Part shown: one piece after another, positions 26,674-36,384 of the stretch
Layout of the letters: each line of letters begins with the position of its first letter
Numbering within the stretch: the stretch's first letter is position 1
Assembly (NCBI GenBank): GCA_028284545.1
Contig: JANQRN010000018.1
Location: 1-41,691, forward strand
Direction: 5' to 3'
Length of the DNA stretch: 41,691 nt
DNA from: Rhodothermales bacterium
GTDB taxonomy: Bacteria; Bacteroidota; Rhodothermia; Rhodothermales; JABDKH01
Program-made: the position numbers and the translations under genes
Notes under the pieces: generated by a model
Database searches by the model: none
What the model saw: the letters and a program-made list of their open reading frames with translations, nothing else
What the model was told of the DNA's origin: nothing

Positions 26674-27459
26674 ATGATCCGACGAGCAAAACCCCACATG
26701 GCCAACTTGCCTGCGACTATACTCGTCGCAGCAATATTGTACGGCTGCAGCGAGCCGCCTCTCGACGACAGAAGGCAGGCAGAAGAGATCATTGCCGCAG
26801 CAATTGCCCATCAGGGTGGCAACCTGCTGGATCGCGCGAAGATCGAGTTCGACTTTCGCGGTCGCCAATACCGGATTTTGCGTGACGATGGCGTATTCCA
26901 GTACGAACGACTATTTGAGGACAGCACGGGTAGCGTCCGCGATGTAGTCAACAACGACGAGGTCTTTCGTGAGATAGATGGAGTCCGGGTCGAGCTAGAC
27001 TCGATCAAACACCGATCTGTTTACGTGGACGTGAACTCCATTGTCTATTTCGCGCTTCTGCCCTACCAACTCGCCGATCAGGCCGTGCAGCCGCGGCACC
27101 TAGGCATGTCCCGCATTGACTCGGTCGACTATCACGAAATCGAAGTCACATTCCGCCAGGAAGGCGGCGGTCTCGACTACGAAGATCGGTTCGTCTACTG
27201 GATCAGCTCGGAACCGTCCGTGATCGGCTACTTGGCGTACTACTACTACACTGACGGCGGCGGGTCTCGTTTCCGGAAGGCCTACAATCGACGTCGCGTC
27301 TCCGGTATTGCGTTTGCGGACTACCTGAACTATTCGGCGCCTGTGGACTCACTGTATACCGACATCCATCAGTTCGACTCGTTCTACCAATCCGACAGCC
27401 TGACGCTCGTTTCCGAGATCAACCTGGATGACATTCGCGTCGACCTACTAACCGACTGA
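26674..27459 (+). CDS. DUF6503-like lipoprotein
   Basis: A 261-residue lipoprotein. The signal peptide has positive charges (MIRRAK), a hydrophobic core and lipobox LYGC (Cys near 25), which supports the ATG at 26674. The open frame extends upstream to 26437, but that part is Pro/Ser-rich and non-coding in appearance. The mature protein (AEEIIAAAIAHQGG, then FDFRGRQYRI and later YYYYTDGGGSRF) resembles the DUF6503 lipoproteins common in Bacteroidota, probably with a curved beta-sheet fold. It precedes ppc by 5 bp, so the two are co-transcribed; a functional link is not known. Confidence 0.8.
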   Translation: MIRRAKPHMANLPATILVAAILYGCSEPPLDDRRQAEEIIAAAIAHQGGNLLDRAKIEFDFRGRQYRILRDDGVFQYERLFEDSTGSVRDVVNNDEVFREIDGVRVELDSIKHRSVYVDVNSIVYFALLPYQLADQAVQPRHLGMSRIDSVDYHEIEVTFRQEGGGLDYEDRFVYWISSEPSVIGYLAYYYYTDGGGSRFRKAYNRRRVSGIAFADYLNYSAPVDSLYTDIHQFDSFYQSDSLTLVSEINLDDIRVDLLTD

Positions 27460-27464
27460 TTGCA

Positions 27465-30254
27465 ATGACTGATGTACGCGAGGCCGGTGGAGACTCGGAC
27501 CGCAACCACTTCTTGTCGGGGGCAGACTTTGGGCTGACAGACGCGCTTTCGACCGCAATTGCTCTACTCACGCAGGCCCTGCACGAGATTGCCGCCACGT
27601 TCTACGATGACGATGTGGTCGGACTGATCGATGAGCTGCACGAAGCGTTCAGCGTACGCTCGTTCAGCGATGTTGCGGAGGACTACCTGCCCCGATTGTC
27701 CGGCCTAAGCAACGAGACACTGACCGATGTACTCAAGGTCCTAACCACTCTTTTTCATCTCGTCAATCAAGCCGAGAAGCAGGAGATAATCCGGATTAAT
27801 CGTCAGCGTTCGCGTAGTGGCCGCCCAGAGTCCATTGAGCAAACAATCGGCGAACTGAGGCGAAGGGGGTTCTCGTATGAGCGGGTCGCAGCAATAATCG
27901 GGACGCTTGACATCCAACCAACGCTGACGGCCCATCCGACAGAAGCGCGGCGGCGCAGCATCCTGTACAAACAGCAGCAGATCGCCGACACGCTGTACAC
28001 GCTCGGGAGCGCGGATATTACTCCGCAGGAACGACAGGATGCACTCGACAGAATTCGGGCGCAGGTCAGGTTGCTGCTCACGACGGACGAGATCCGATCA
28101 ACAGACGTTCGTGTAGAGAACGAGGTTGAGCACGGGCTTTACTTCTTTCGCGAGACGATTTTCGACGCCGTTCCGGAGATCGCAGCCGACATCAAGCGGG
28201 CGATGCTGAAACACTACGGGCAGACGCCAAACGTTGAGAGACCGCTTCGCTATCGGTCGTGGATAGGCGCTGACGCCGATGGAAATCCGTATGTGACACC
28301 CGAGGTGCTCGAGCAAACGGCGGTGATGCAGCGCAGCGAAGCGATTACGCTATTCACCTCTCGCCTGCGGGCACTCCGAAGAGAGCTCTCGATTTCAGAT
28401 CGGCAGCTGGAGATTCCTGAGGCACTATCTGCATCCATCCGGGAGGACGCCGCGACCGTGAATCTCCCGGCTCGCGTCCTCGAGGTCTACCAGCACGAGC
28501 CCTTCAGGCTGAAGATCAGCTACATGATGGCGCGCCTACGTGCATTGTCTGGTGACTCAGGAATTCTCAGGGACAGTGACGAAAACCGTGTCATCTACTC
28601 CGACGAGATGTTCGTCTCTGATCTAACGCTGCTCGCCGACAGCCTTGACCAAAGTGGTCAGGGGGAGCTGGTGCATTCGGGCGGCCTCAGTGCTTTGTTG
28701 GTACAGGCTAAGTCTTTCGGGCTGCACCTGATGCGGCTGGATATCCGTCAGCACTCCGGAAGAATTGGTGACGCAGTGGCTGCGCTACTCGCGGTAAGCG
28801 GAGTCGAAAGCGACTATGCAACTCTGCCTGAAGCTGACAGAATCGCATTGCTGGAGAGAGAGCTGAACCAGCGCAGGCCGCTTCTGCCGCCGGACGAGGA
28901 TTTGCCAACCGCGGCCCGTGGACCGGTTGATACCATTCGCGTGCTGAAGTCAGTGCTCGGCAGGGACCCAAGCGCAGCAGGCACCTACATCGTATCGATG
29001 ACGCACAGCGTCTCGAATCTCCTCGAGGTCCTGCTGCTGGCAAAAGAGGCGGGTCTCTGGAAACTCTCCGAAGACGGACCTCGCTGCCCGATCGAGGTTG
29101 TGCCCCTGTTCGAGACCATTGAAGACCTCGCAGGTGCGGCGGACTTCCTTGAGCGGTTGTTCACCAACGCGACATGGTCGGCCTACCTCCGCGGACGCGG
29201 CATGCGTCAGGAGATCATGCTCGGCTATTCCGATTCGAACAAGGATGGCGGTTTCTTCATGGCCAACTGGTCACTGTATCACGCACAGCACGAGATCGGA
29301 GTTGTTTGCCGAAAACACGGCGTACACTTTCGGCTCTTTCACGGCCGCGGCGGGACCGTCGGCCGTGGCGGGGGGCGCACGTTTGAGGCAATCGTCGCGA
29401 TGCCGCCGGCGCCGCATACTGGCGCCATACGGTTCACGGAGCAGGGAGAAGTCATATCGTTTCGCTACGCTCGCGGACCGATAGCCCATCGACATCTGGA
29501 ACAGGTGGTATCAGCCGTGATCCTGGCCGCGGCTGACGGCGGCGACACCAAGGCGATGCCTGTGCCCTTCGCCGAAGGCGACGGCGACACGATGGAGTAC
29601 CTTCAGCAAATGGCGGATGCGTCCATGGTCGCCTACCGCGACTTGATCGACGACACGACGTTCTGGTCCTGGTACATTGGAATCACGCCGATTGCCTACA
29701 TCAGCCGACTGCCAATCGCGTCCCGGCCTGTCTCCCGTTCCTCAGCGAGCGAAGTCGACTTCGACGGACTCCGAGCGATCCCCTGGGTATTCGCATGGAC
29801 ACAATGCCGCTATATCGTGCCGGGGTGGTTTGGGGTTGGTGCTGCGCTTCGAGCGGTGCCCGAGGAGCAGGTTGTCGCGATGCGCCGATGGTATCAGGAG
29901 TGGCCGTTTTTCCGCGCGATAATCAACTCGGCGCAGCGAGAGATGTCGCGGGCGAGACCTCGCGTCGCAGAGGCATACGCCCGCCGGCATCCGAATGGTG
30001 AAAAGCGCCACAAGGCGATCCTCGCCGAGTTTGATCTCGCGCGACGGGCAATCCTTGATGTCACGGCGCAGGAGGAGCTTCTGGATAACTCCCGCGTCAT
30101 CCAGCGATCAATAGCGTTGCGCAACCCACACACAGATATCATCAATCTGGTTCAGCTGGAGCTGCTCCGTCGGGCTGACAAGGGCGAGGACGTGCGGAGT
30201 GCCCTCTTTCAGAGCATCAACGGTATTGCAGCCGCAATGCAAAGCACCGGCTAG
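27465..30254 (+). CDS. ppc: Phosphoenolpyruvate carboxylase
   Basis: A 929-residue bacterial PEP carboxylase, which adds bicarbonate to phosphoenolpyruvate to form oxaloacetate and refill the TCA cycle. Active-site motifs are TAHPTEARRRS (His near 157), GYSDSNKDGGF (Lys near 593) and FHGRGGTVGRGGG (His 626, Arg 628). It ends in the family's usual NGIAAAMQSTG. Length is normal. It converges with the pilB-like gene, with a 22-bp gap. Confidence 0.97.
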   Translation: MTDVREAGGDSDRNHFLSGADFGLTDALSTAIALLTQALHEIAATFYDDDVVGLIDELHEAFSVRSFSDVAEDYLPRLSGLSNETLTDVLKVLTTLFHLVNQAEKQEIIRINRQRSRSGRPESIEQTIGELRRRGFSYERVAAIIGTLDIQPTLTAHPTEARRRSILYKQQQIADTLYTLGSADITPQERQDALDRIRAQVRLLLTTDEIRSTDVRVENEVEHGLYFFRETIFDAVPEIAADIKRAMLKHYGQTPNVERPLRYRSWIGADADGNPYVTPEVLEQTAVMQRSEAITLFTSRLRALRRELSISDRQLEIPEALSASIREDAATVNLPARVLEVYQHEPFRLKISYMMARLRALSGDSGILRDSDENRVIYSDEMFVSDLTLLADSLDQSGQGELVHSGGLSALLVQAKSFGLHLMRLDIRQHSGRIGDAVAALLAVSGVESDYATLPEADRIALLERELNQRRPLLPPDEDLPTAARGPVDTIRVLKSVLGRDPSAAGTYIVSMTHSVSNLLEVLLLAKEAGLWKLSEDGPRCPIEVVPLFETIEDLAGAADFLERLFTNATWSAYLRGRGMRQEIMLGYSDSNKDGGFFMANWSLYHAQHEIGVVCRKHGVHFRLFHGRGGTVGRGGGRTFEAIVAMPPAPHTGAIRFTEQGEVISFRYARGPIAHRHLEQVVSAVILAAADGGDTKAMPVPFAEGDGDTMEYLQQMADASMVAYRDLIDDTTFWSWYIGITPIAYISRLPIASRPVSRSSASEVDFDGLRAIPWVFAWTQCRYIVPGWFGVGAALRAVPEEQVVAMRRWYQEWPFFRAIINSAQREMSRARPRVAEAYARRHPNGEKRHKAILAEFDLARRAILDVTAQEELLDNSRVIQRSIALRNPHTDIINLVQLELLRRADKGEDVRSALFQSINGIAAAMQSTG

Positions 30255-30276
30255 CAGTCTTCCGGAGACCGGGGCA

Positions 30277-32415
30277 TCACGAACCGGTGATTCGAAGCAT
30301 CTCCTGGACGGAAGTATCACCGAGCTTCGCGATCTGCTTGGCAGAGTCCAGGAGCGAGAGCATGCCTTCGCTTTCCGCCTGTGCACGAATGGCGGCTTCA
30401 TCAACCGTCTCTCCTGACGCCAAAATCTGGCTGCGGACTTCGTCTGAAAAATAGAGCGTCTCAGCTACCGCACGACGCCCCTTGAACCCCTGTCCGCTAC
30501 ATGTCGGGCAGTCGTCTCGATGACCCGGGCCCATAAACGAAGTCTCGTTCATCTCCTGTTCCGAGAACCCGAGGACCTTGAGCAAATCTTCCGACGGGGT
30601 CTCCTCCACCTTGCAGGTCGGGCACAGTTTTCGGATCAGGCGCTGCGCGACCACAATATTGATCGCGTAGGCGATCAGAAACGGCTCGATCCCCATCTTG
30701 AAGAGCCGACTCACCGCACTGGGGGCATCATTGGTGTGCAGGGTCGAGAAAGTGAGGTGTCCCGTGTTCGCGAGTTTGATCGCAAGTTCAGCTGTTGGGC
30801 GATCGCGCATCTCGCCGACCATGACGATGTCGGGGTCATGTCGCAGCAACGCCCGAAGCGCACTCTCCATATCCAGGTGATGGCTCAGCTTGACCTGTCG
30901 GACACCTTTGATCAGGTACTCCACTGGGTCCTCGATCGTCAAGACGTTGACCTTCGGCGTGATTACCTGGTGCAACGCCGCCACGAGCGTCGTGCTCTTT
31001 CCGGACCCAGTTGGCCCCGTCAGGATCACCATCCCATGCGGCTGCCTGATCGCCTGCTGGAATCGCGACAAAGCTGACTCTAACATCCCGACGCCGCGCA
31101 GGTCGGTGAGCACCTTACGATCATCCAGGACTCGAATGACAATACTCTCTGCGTTGACCCCGGGCGTGTGACTCGCGATCGGTAGAATCGAAACGCGGTA
31201 TCTGATTACGGTATCGCCGATGCGCCGCTGAATGAACCCGTCTTGTGCGGTGTCTTTTTCGAAACGATCAACGTTTTTCGACTTGTCCTTCACGACAGCG
31301 AGGAACGACTCAGGATGAATGCGCTCTTCTTTGTGCCACATCTCCAGCTGGCCGTCGACACGAAAGTGTATTTCGATCTGGGCACCGGGGTTCGGAAAAA
31401 TATGGATGTCTGACGCCCCAAGGTTGACGGCTTCAACGAGTGTTGCTTCAAACAGGTTGATGAGCGAGGAACGGTTTATCTCCGCTTCAAGCTCTTCGTC
31501 GTCGACAAGCTGCTCCTGCTTCGTCTCGTAGTTCGCACCAATATCGTAGACGAGCGGATTGTCGTTGAGGCGCTCGAGATACTCGTTCTTGGAGAGAAAA
31601 CCCTCCGTAATCAGGCCGCCAATCAGCGACTCTGACGCGTAGTAGAGCTCGAACCGCTTGAGATTCAACTCGCGCAGAAGCTTGTGCACGTCGGGGCGAG
31701 TCGGGTCGTGGGTTGCCATGATCCACTTCGTCTCGCCGGTACGACGATCAACCTCCTGGCCCACCGGGATGACAAAGAGCTCCAGCATTCGGGAGATGTC
31801 TTCGTCCGCGAAGAAGCTTACGATCTTCTCGATGAAGATCAGCGCCGCGCGACGCGAGACCTGCCCGTGTGGGAACCGGTATACCGAAGCCGCTTCCGCG
31901 AATATCTGTTCGCGATTGATGTCTGGCAGGAGTGTCAGCATTCGCCACAGCGCGACGTGGTATCCCTGCTCTCGTACACGCTTCCATTCGTCTACACCTT
32001 CTCGGAGCTGTTCATCTGTAACGAGTTGCAAAGAGACGAGCCGGTTGACCACGCGGTCACGAACGATCGTACCATCCACATCGATTTCACGCTCGGCCTC
32101 AACATCGGCGGGAATGTTCTCGTCCCCCGGGATCGCTGTCTCAAGATCCGGAAGAGAGTCGACGACCTGTGCGTCAACCGGTTCGAATTCAACGTCGCCC
32201 TCGAGTGCACCGTCGCCCTCAAGTTCGTCGTTCACGAGAGACGGCAGCACCCAGCCGCCATCCTCGGTGTCCATGCCCTCGGCTTCTGGATCTTCGACAA
32301 AGCCCTCGCCTTCGATGATCGGCTCGAAACCCTCCAATTCTTCTTCGCCCTCGAGCAAGTTCGCAATCTTGCCAAGCTGAGCCTTGATGTTCTGAATTGA
32401 AGACTTGACTGCCAT
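30277..32415 (-). CDS. PilB/GspE-type secretion or pilus assembly ATPase
   Basis: A 712-residue hexameric ATPase of type IV pilus or type II secretion systems. A region of about 90 residues at the N-terminus is strikingly acidic (repeats of EGEE, EGDVEFEPVD). Then comes an MshEN-like domain (about 110-330) and the catalytic domain: Walker A GPTGSGKSTT with Lys near 473, GEMRDRPTAELA, Walker B-like DPDIVMVGEMRD. Four cysteines (CPTC...CPTC) form the zinc site. The ATG at 32415 is chosen; an in-frame start 60 bp upstream is less likely. No pilin, PilC or secretin gene is nearby. Confidence 0.92.
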   Translation of the reverse strand: MAVKSSIQNIKAQLGKIANLLEGEEELEGFEPIIEGEGFVEDPEAEGMDTEDGGWVLPSLVNDELEGDGALEGDVEFEPVDAQVVDSLPDLETAIPGDENIPADVEAEREIDVDGTIVRDRVVNRLVSLQLVTDEQLREGVDEWKRVREQGYHVALWRMLTLLPDINREQIFAEAASVYRFPHGQVSRRAALIFIEKIVSFFADEDISRMLELFVIPVGQEVDRRTGETKWIMATHDPTRPDVHKLLRELNLKRFELYYASESLIGGLITEGFLSKNEYLERLNDNPLVYDIGANYETKQEQLVDDEELEAEINRSSLINLFEATLVEAVNLGASDIHIFPNPGAQIEIHFRVDGQLEMWHKEERIHPESFLAVVKDKSKNVDRFEKDTAQDGFIQRRIGDTVIRYRVSILPIASHTPGVNAESIVIRVLDDRKVLTDLRGVGMLESALSRFQQAIRQPHGMVILTGPTGSGKSTTLVAALHQVITPKVNVLTIEDPVEYLIKGVRQVKLSHHLDMESALRALLRHDPDIVMVGEMRDRPTAELAIKLANTGHLTFSTLHTNDAPSAVSRLFKMGIEPFLIAYAINIVVAQRLIRKLCPTCKVEETPSEDLLKVLGFSEQEMNETSFMGPGHRDDCPTCSGQGFKGRRAVAETLYFSDEVRSQILASGETVDEAAIRAQAESEGMLSLLDSAKQIAKLGDTSVQEMLRITGS

Positions 32416-32552
32416 CGACGTGCCATGAAATGAAATGCGACAAGGGTGCCCCGCGCTCTGTATCGACCGTCGCAAACAGCCACTAAAGGATCAGAAAACG
32501 GGGTTTTCCCAATCAACCCGCGATCCCTGGAGGCCGGCGATTACACCGGGAT

Positions 32553-32615
32553 CCGGCTTAACTATCGATTTGAGACGTCGATAATCTGTTAACAGGTCCT
32601 TCACAACCGGCTTAA
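32553..32615. promoter_or_regulatory. Repeats in the divergent pilB-like/coiled-coil promoter region
   Basis: CCGGCTTAA occurs twice in the same direction (32553-32561 and 32607-32615). Between them lies a perfect inverted repeat TATCGA-N9-TCGATA (32563-32583). The set sits in the 211-bp divergent gap. These look like regulator binding sites. Confidence 0.4.
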
Positions 32616-32626
32616 GTATTCCCGCC

Positions 32627-33058
32627 ATGGAGTCCATCGCTCTTCAGTTGATCCTTCAGCTTCCAATTGTCGCGTTGCTTTTTTTCGCTGCATTCCTATT
32701 TCGTGGATTGCAGCGTGAGCGAACTACCCTCGCTTCAGCAGTTCAGGATTTCGAAGCCCGCGTCAGCGGCGAAGCAGGTGGCGGTATGGACCCGGCACTT
32801 GTGGCAGAACTGAAGACTATCAAAGAACGCGTCGAATCCGCGCTGAATAGCATTGAGTCAGATTCCGAGGAGCGCGAAAAGACTCGCGAGTATATGGCCA
32901 ACCAGAAGACGGCGCTGAAGGAGTTTGGCCGTGTCCTGTCGAGAACCTCGGAGCAGACCTACGGTGAGCTACAGGCGATGGAGACGCGGATTCGGAACAT
33001 CGAGACGTCGCTTACAGACAACGGGTTCGAGTTGGACTCTGTCTCCGAAGCCGCGTAG
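32627..33058 (+). CDS. Single-TM coiled-coil protein of unknown function
   Basis: A 143-residue protein with an N-terminal transmembrane helix (about 6-24, LILQLPIVALLFFAAFLF) then a long charged helical region with heptad-like spacing (ALVAELKTIKERVESALNSIESDSEEREKTREY...). No family recognised. The shape recalls RmuC- or PspA-associated membrane coiled coils. Divergent from the PilB-like ATPase, tail-to-tail abutting the DAO oxidase gene. Confidence 0.75.
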   Translation: MESIALQLILQLPIVALLFFAAFLFRGLQRERTTLASAVQDFEARVSGEAGGGMDPALVAELKTIKERVESALNSIESDSEEREKTREYMANQKTALKEFGRVLSRTSEQTYGELQAMETRIRNIETSLTDNGFELDSVSEAA

Positions 33059-34216
33059 TCAGCCTCGGAAAAGGCGCTCGACAACCGGGTGCGTTCGCTG
33101 ACCCATCGCGACTTCTGCGACGGCTCGGCCAGCGACGAACGCCATACTCATTCCGTGGCCAGAGAACCCTCCGATCCACGTCACAGGTCCTCGATCCGGC
33201 AACACTCCGAGGCGCGGAAGTTTCGTTTCCGTGAAGCCCATCGTGCCACTCCATCGACCCGACACGTTGAGCCCGTTAGCCCAGGGAAAATGCGTTGTGA
33301 CGTACTCGACAAGGTCTTGCTGCAGTGGCGCCGTCGTAGCATCTTCGAAACCTCTCTCGGCGAGTTCGTGACGGTTCCGAGCACCTCCCACCAGGACACA
33401 TCCATTCGGCTCCTGACGTACGTAGTAGTACCCTTCGTGTGAATAGACCGGCAGCTTCAACGTGTACGGGACGGGCTCGGTAGACAGCATTTGAGCGCGA
33501 ACGGGCACGACCGTACCTGTCACCTCAGGCAGCAATTGCGACGTGGCCGCGTTGACGGCGACAACTACGCGACGCGTATCAACTCGCAGACCGTCTGCGT
33601 GAACGCGACAGCCACGTGGACCTGACGTGATCTCGTGCGTCTTACGACCCTCAAGAATACTGAAGGCGGCGCCGTTTGCTATCGCGTGAGCGCAAGCGAC
33701 TGGATCCAATGTCGCGCCGGTCGGTACGAACAGCCCACCAAAGAAGCCCTCGCTGTGAAGCCGGGTATTCGTCTCAGTTGCGTCCAGGTACGTTGCTGTG
33801 TGGCCGGCATCTGACAGCAGTGATGCCGACTCTTCAAGCAGCTTGGCTTCGCGTACACTGCCCGCAACGGTTGCACTCCCCGAGCGACGTGCGCGTAGCT
33901 CTTCGTCTCCAAGTGTGGACAGGAGTAGGTCGCGATTCTCAAGCGTGTATTCCCAGAGCGCAACGGCATCGTCCATACCGAACCGATCTACGTCCTCGGC
34001 AAACGACGTGGCGTGGCCCTGGATCAGAAAGCCGGCATTCCTGCCAGAGGCTCCACTTGCCACAAGTCCGCGTTCCAGCAGAATGACCTTTGCATCCGGA
34101 TCGAGGCGCGTGAGCCAGTGAGCGGCTGACAGACCGGTCATTCCACCTCCGACAACCACGACGTCGACATCGTCGAGCCGCTCGACATTGCGCTTCTGCC
34201 AGAAAGACCGGGTCAC
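33059..34216 (-). CDS. DAO-family FAD-dependent oxidoreductase
   Basis: A 385-residue FAD amine or amino-acid oxidase-like protein. The N-terminus VVVVGGGMTGLSAAHWL (about 19-35) is the Rossmann FAD motif, followed by LLERG and SGASGRNAGFL, and the C-terminal WIGGFSGHGMSMAFVAGRAVAE is the second FAD contact. It resembles gamma-glutamylputrescine oxidase (PuuB) and glycine oxidase types; the substrate cannot be told. The GTG start overlaps the upstream reductase stop (GTGA). Confidence 0.85.
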   Translation of the reverse strand: MTRSFWQKRNVERLDDVDVVVVGGGMTGLSAAHWLTRLDPDAKVILLERGLVASGASGRNAGFLIQGHATSFAEDVDRFGMDDAVALWEYTLENRDLLLSTLGDEELRARRSGSATVAGSVREAKLLEESASLLSDAGHTATYLDATETNTRLHSEGFFGGLFVPTGATLDPVACAHAIANGAAFSILEGRKTHEITSGPRGCRVHADGLRVDTRRVVVAVNAATSQLLPEVTGTVVPVRAQMLSTEPVPYTLKLPVYSHEGYYYVRQEPNGCVLVGGARNRHELAERGFEDATTAPLQQDLVEYVTTHFPWANGLNVSGRWSGTMGFTETKLPRLGVLPDRGPVTWIGGFSGHGMSMAFVAGRAVAEVAMGQRTHPVVERLFRG

Positions 34217-35220
34217 GAGCCCTCGTTAACGTCAACTACAATGCGACCCTTCACCTTGCCAGACGTGATTTGTTCACTCATCTCGGTGACTTGATCGAGT
34301 CCAACCACCCGCAGCATACTTGCTGCAGCCTCGTCTGCAAGCATTTCACTGATCCGACGCCAGGCCACCATGCGCGTTGGGTTCGGGCACGTATTCGAAT
34401 CGATCCCGGCGAGGGTGACACCTCTAAGTATAAAGGGGAAAACCGTTGTGGAGAGTGACGCACCACCGGCAAGTCCGCAGGAAGCGACAACACCGTGTCG
34501 TCCGGTCTGTGACAAGACAGCTTCGAGCGTGGTCCCCCCAACGGAGTCCACGGCCCCGGCCCATCGGGCCGAATCGAGCGGACGGGCGGCACCGGCCGAC
34601 AAGACGTTCCGATCGACAACCTCTTTGGCGCCAAGACCCTTCAAGTACTCATGCTGATCAAGTTTTCCTGTACTGGCGACAACTTCATATCCGAGCCGGG
34701 AAAGAAAGAAAACTGACAGGCTTCCAACGCCACCGCTTGCACCGGTGACGAGGATTCTGCCGTCACCGGGGGCGGGACCCAGCTCCTCGATTTGCATCAC
34801 CGAGAGCATCGCTGTAAGGCCCGCAGTACCCGCGAGCATCGCAGTTCGAGGCCCCATTGACGGCGGCAATTCTACGAGCCATTTATGATCAAGAAGCTGG
34901 TATCGCCCATAGCCCCCCCACCAGTTTTCACCGATACCCCATCCCGTGCCAATCACTGACGTACCGGCTGCCAACGAGCCGGTCGAGCTGGAGACGACCT
35001 CGCCGACGAGATCGATGCCCGGAACGAAGGGGTAATCTGCCCGCACGATCTTTCCTTTCCCCGTTACGGCGAGACCGTCTTTGTAGTTCAGGCTCGAGAA
35101 GCGAATTCGGACGAGCGTATCGCCCTGATCCGGCAGATCGCTAATTGACAGCGTCTCAATCTTTGCCGTCGGACGATCATGTCCGCCGTCGTTACGAAGC
35201 ACAAGAGCGGAGAAGTCCAT
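34213..35220 (-). CDS. AcuI/YhdH-type NADPH-dependent acrylyl-CoA reductase-like protein
   Basis: A 335-residue medium-chain reductase without the structural-zinc cysteines. Marks are SLNYKDGLAVTGKGKI, PFVPGIDLVGEV, VTGASGGVGS (about 158-167) for NADPH and the C-terminal GKVKGRIVVDV. This fits the YhdH/AcuI family, which reduces acryloyl-CoA to propionyl-CoA and detoxifies it. Substrate is inferred from family likeness. It lies between a lipoprotein gene (5-bp gap) and the oxidase gene (overlap). Confidence 0.88.
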   Translation of the reverse strand: MDFSALVLRNDGGHDRPTAKIETLSISDLPDQGDTLVRIRFSSLNYKDGLAVTGKGKIVRADYPFVPGIDLVGEVVSSSTGSLAAGTSVIGTGWGIGENWWGGYGRYQLLDHKWLVELPPSMGPRTAMLAGTAGLTAMLSVMQIEELGPAPGDGRILVTGASGGVGSLSVFFLSRLGYEVVASTGKLDQHEYLKGLGAKEVVDRNVLSAGAARPLDSARWAGAVDSVGGTTLEAVLSQTGRHGVVASCGLAGGASLSTTVFPFILRGVTLAGIDSNTCPNPTRMVAWRRISEMLADEAAASMLRVVGLDQVTEMSEQITSGKVKGRIVVDVNEGS

Positions 35221-35225
35221 GTCTA

Positions 35226-36350
35226 CTACTCGTCGGTACTAAAGACTGTGTCGCGCCGGGCCGGGCGTGGATCCGGGCGTGGGAGAATCCGATCAAGCTC
35301 AATTTCTCTTCCGTCGAAACGCTGCTCCCATCTTCTGATGCCCCGCTCGTTTCCGCGCAGCAACGAAACCACAGGGTCGGTCCCGTCTTCGGCGACGCGC
35401 ACGCCCGCCTCCAACTCGAACCACCTGCTGCGAATGAACGAGCTTTGCCACGACAGCGACAACTCAATATCGTAGATGCCCGTCTCCCTATCATACGACC
35501 AGCTGTTCATGAACAGGTAGATATTCGGACCAACCGGGAAGGTGCGAAGCAGGTCCAGCAAGCGCGAGCCGGCCTCCTCGACAAAGTACCCTGCCTCCAG
35601 CTCTCGTGTTTGCTCAGTCTTTGCCTCGACAATCGTATCACTGACCCAGATCGGAGATGTAATGTTGAACGCGGAACTGTACACCTCAAATCGCACCGTG
35701 GCCTCGTCGGCATCGAGCAGCTGTGCCAGCAGGTTGCGCCTGAAGTCGGCATTGTGCGTGAGGTTTGTCAACTTGAAGCGTCCCCTCCGATTCGGCAGCG
35801 GGACCGTGATCGGCTCTCCGCGTTCACCAAGGACGCGAACGGTGAGGTGATGTTCAGAGTCAGTCGGCATATCGATCTTCTCCCATGCGGAGTCAGGAGC
35901 CGTTGCGCCAAACGCCAGCCTTCTACCTTCGTATGAGAAGCGATATCGGCCAAGGTCATAGTCTCCTTTTTCGGGGTACACGAGGTCGCTGGTAACCTCC
36001 ACGCGTTTGGGCGACGCCTCAACACCACCCTGGCTGCAGACCACCTCACGGCCAAAGAAACCGCAGACCTCGATGAGCGCCCGCTCCCGGTCTCCAAGGT
36101 CTCGATCAGGCACAGCGACAACGCTGTCAGTCCCAACGAAAAGCGTGTCGAATCCCGCGCTGAACAGGCGGACTGCAACGGAATCTGGGACGGCCGGAGA
36201 CGGGTCGGAGAACGCTTTGTCTGTCCTGTAGTCTACGCTGACGAGGACGGAGTCCCAGCTGGTACGTTGCAACTTGATGTCAGAGGCCACATAATCGGGC
36301 CTGGAACACCCGGAGAGGACAACGATCAGGACTATTAAGCAGTACTTCAT
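35226..36350 (-). CDS. Lipoprotein of unknown function
   Basis: A 374-residue lipoprotein. The ATG at 36350 gives a good signal peptide with lipobox LSGC (Cys near 15), so the open upstream frame that overlaps the Nudix gene is rejected. The mature part has beta-strand-rich stretches (DSVLVSVDYRTDKAFSD, HLTVRVLGERGEPITVPLPNRRG) and no known motif. It is probably an outer-membrane-anchored periplasmic protein. Part of a four-gene minus-strand set: Nudix, this, AcuI-like, oxidase. Confidence 0.8.
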   Translation of the reverse strand: MKYCLIVLIVVLSGCSRPDYVASDIKLQRTSWDSVLVSVDYRTDKAFSDPSPAVPDSVAVRLFSAGFDTLFVGTDSVVAVPDRDLGDRERALIEVCGFFGREVVCSQGGVEASPKRVEVTSDLVYPEKGDYDLGRYRFSYEGRRLAFGATAPDSAWEKIDMPTDSEHHLTVRVLGERGEPITVPLPNRRGRFKLTNLTHNADFRRNLLAQLLDADEATVRFEVYSSAFNITSPIWVSDTIVEAKTEQTRELEAGYFVEEAGSRLLDLLRTFPVGPNIYLFMNSWSYDRETGIYDIELSLSWQSSFIRSRWFELEAGVRVAEDGTDPVVSLLRGNERGIRRWEQRFDGREIELDRILPRPDPRPARRDTVFSTDE

Positions 36351-36384
36351 CCGGATAGAACGAGTGACGAACCGAAAAACGTGT

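Noticed and set aside
31658-32400. Two Ser- and charge-rich plus-strand frames opposite the PilB-like gene
   Set aside because: Composition mirrors the reverse strand of the acidic PilB-like N-terminus; no motif or ribosome site.
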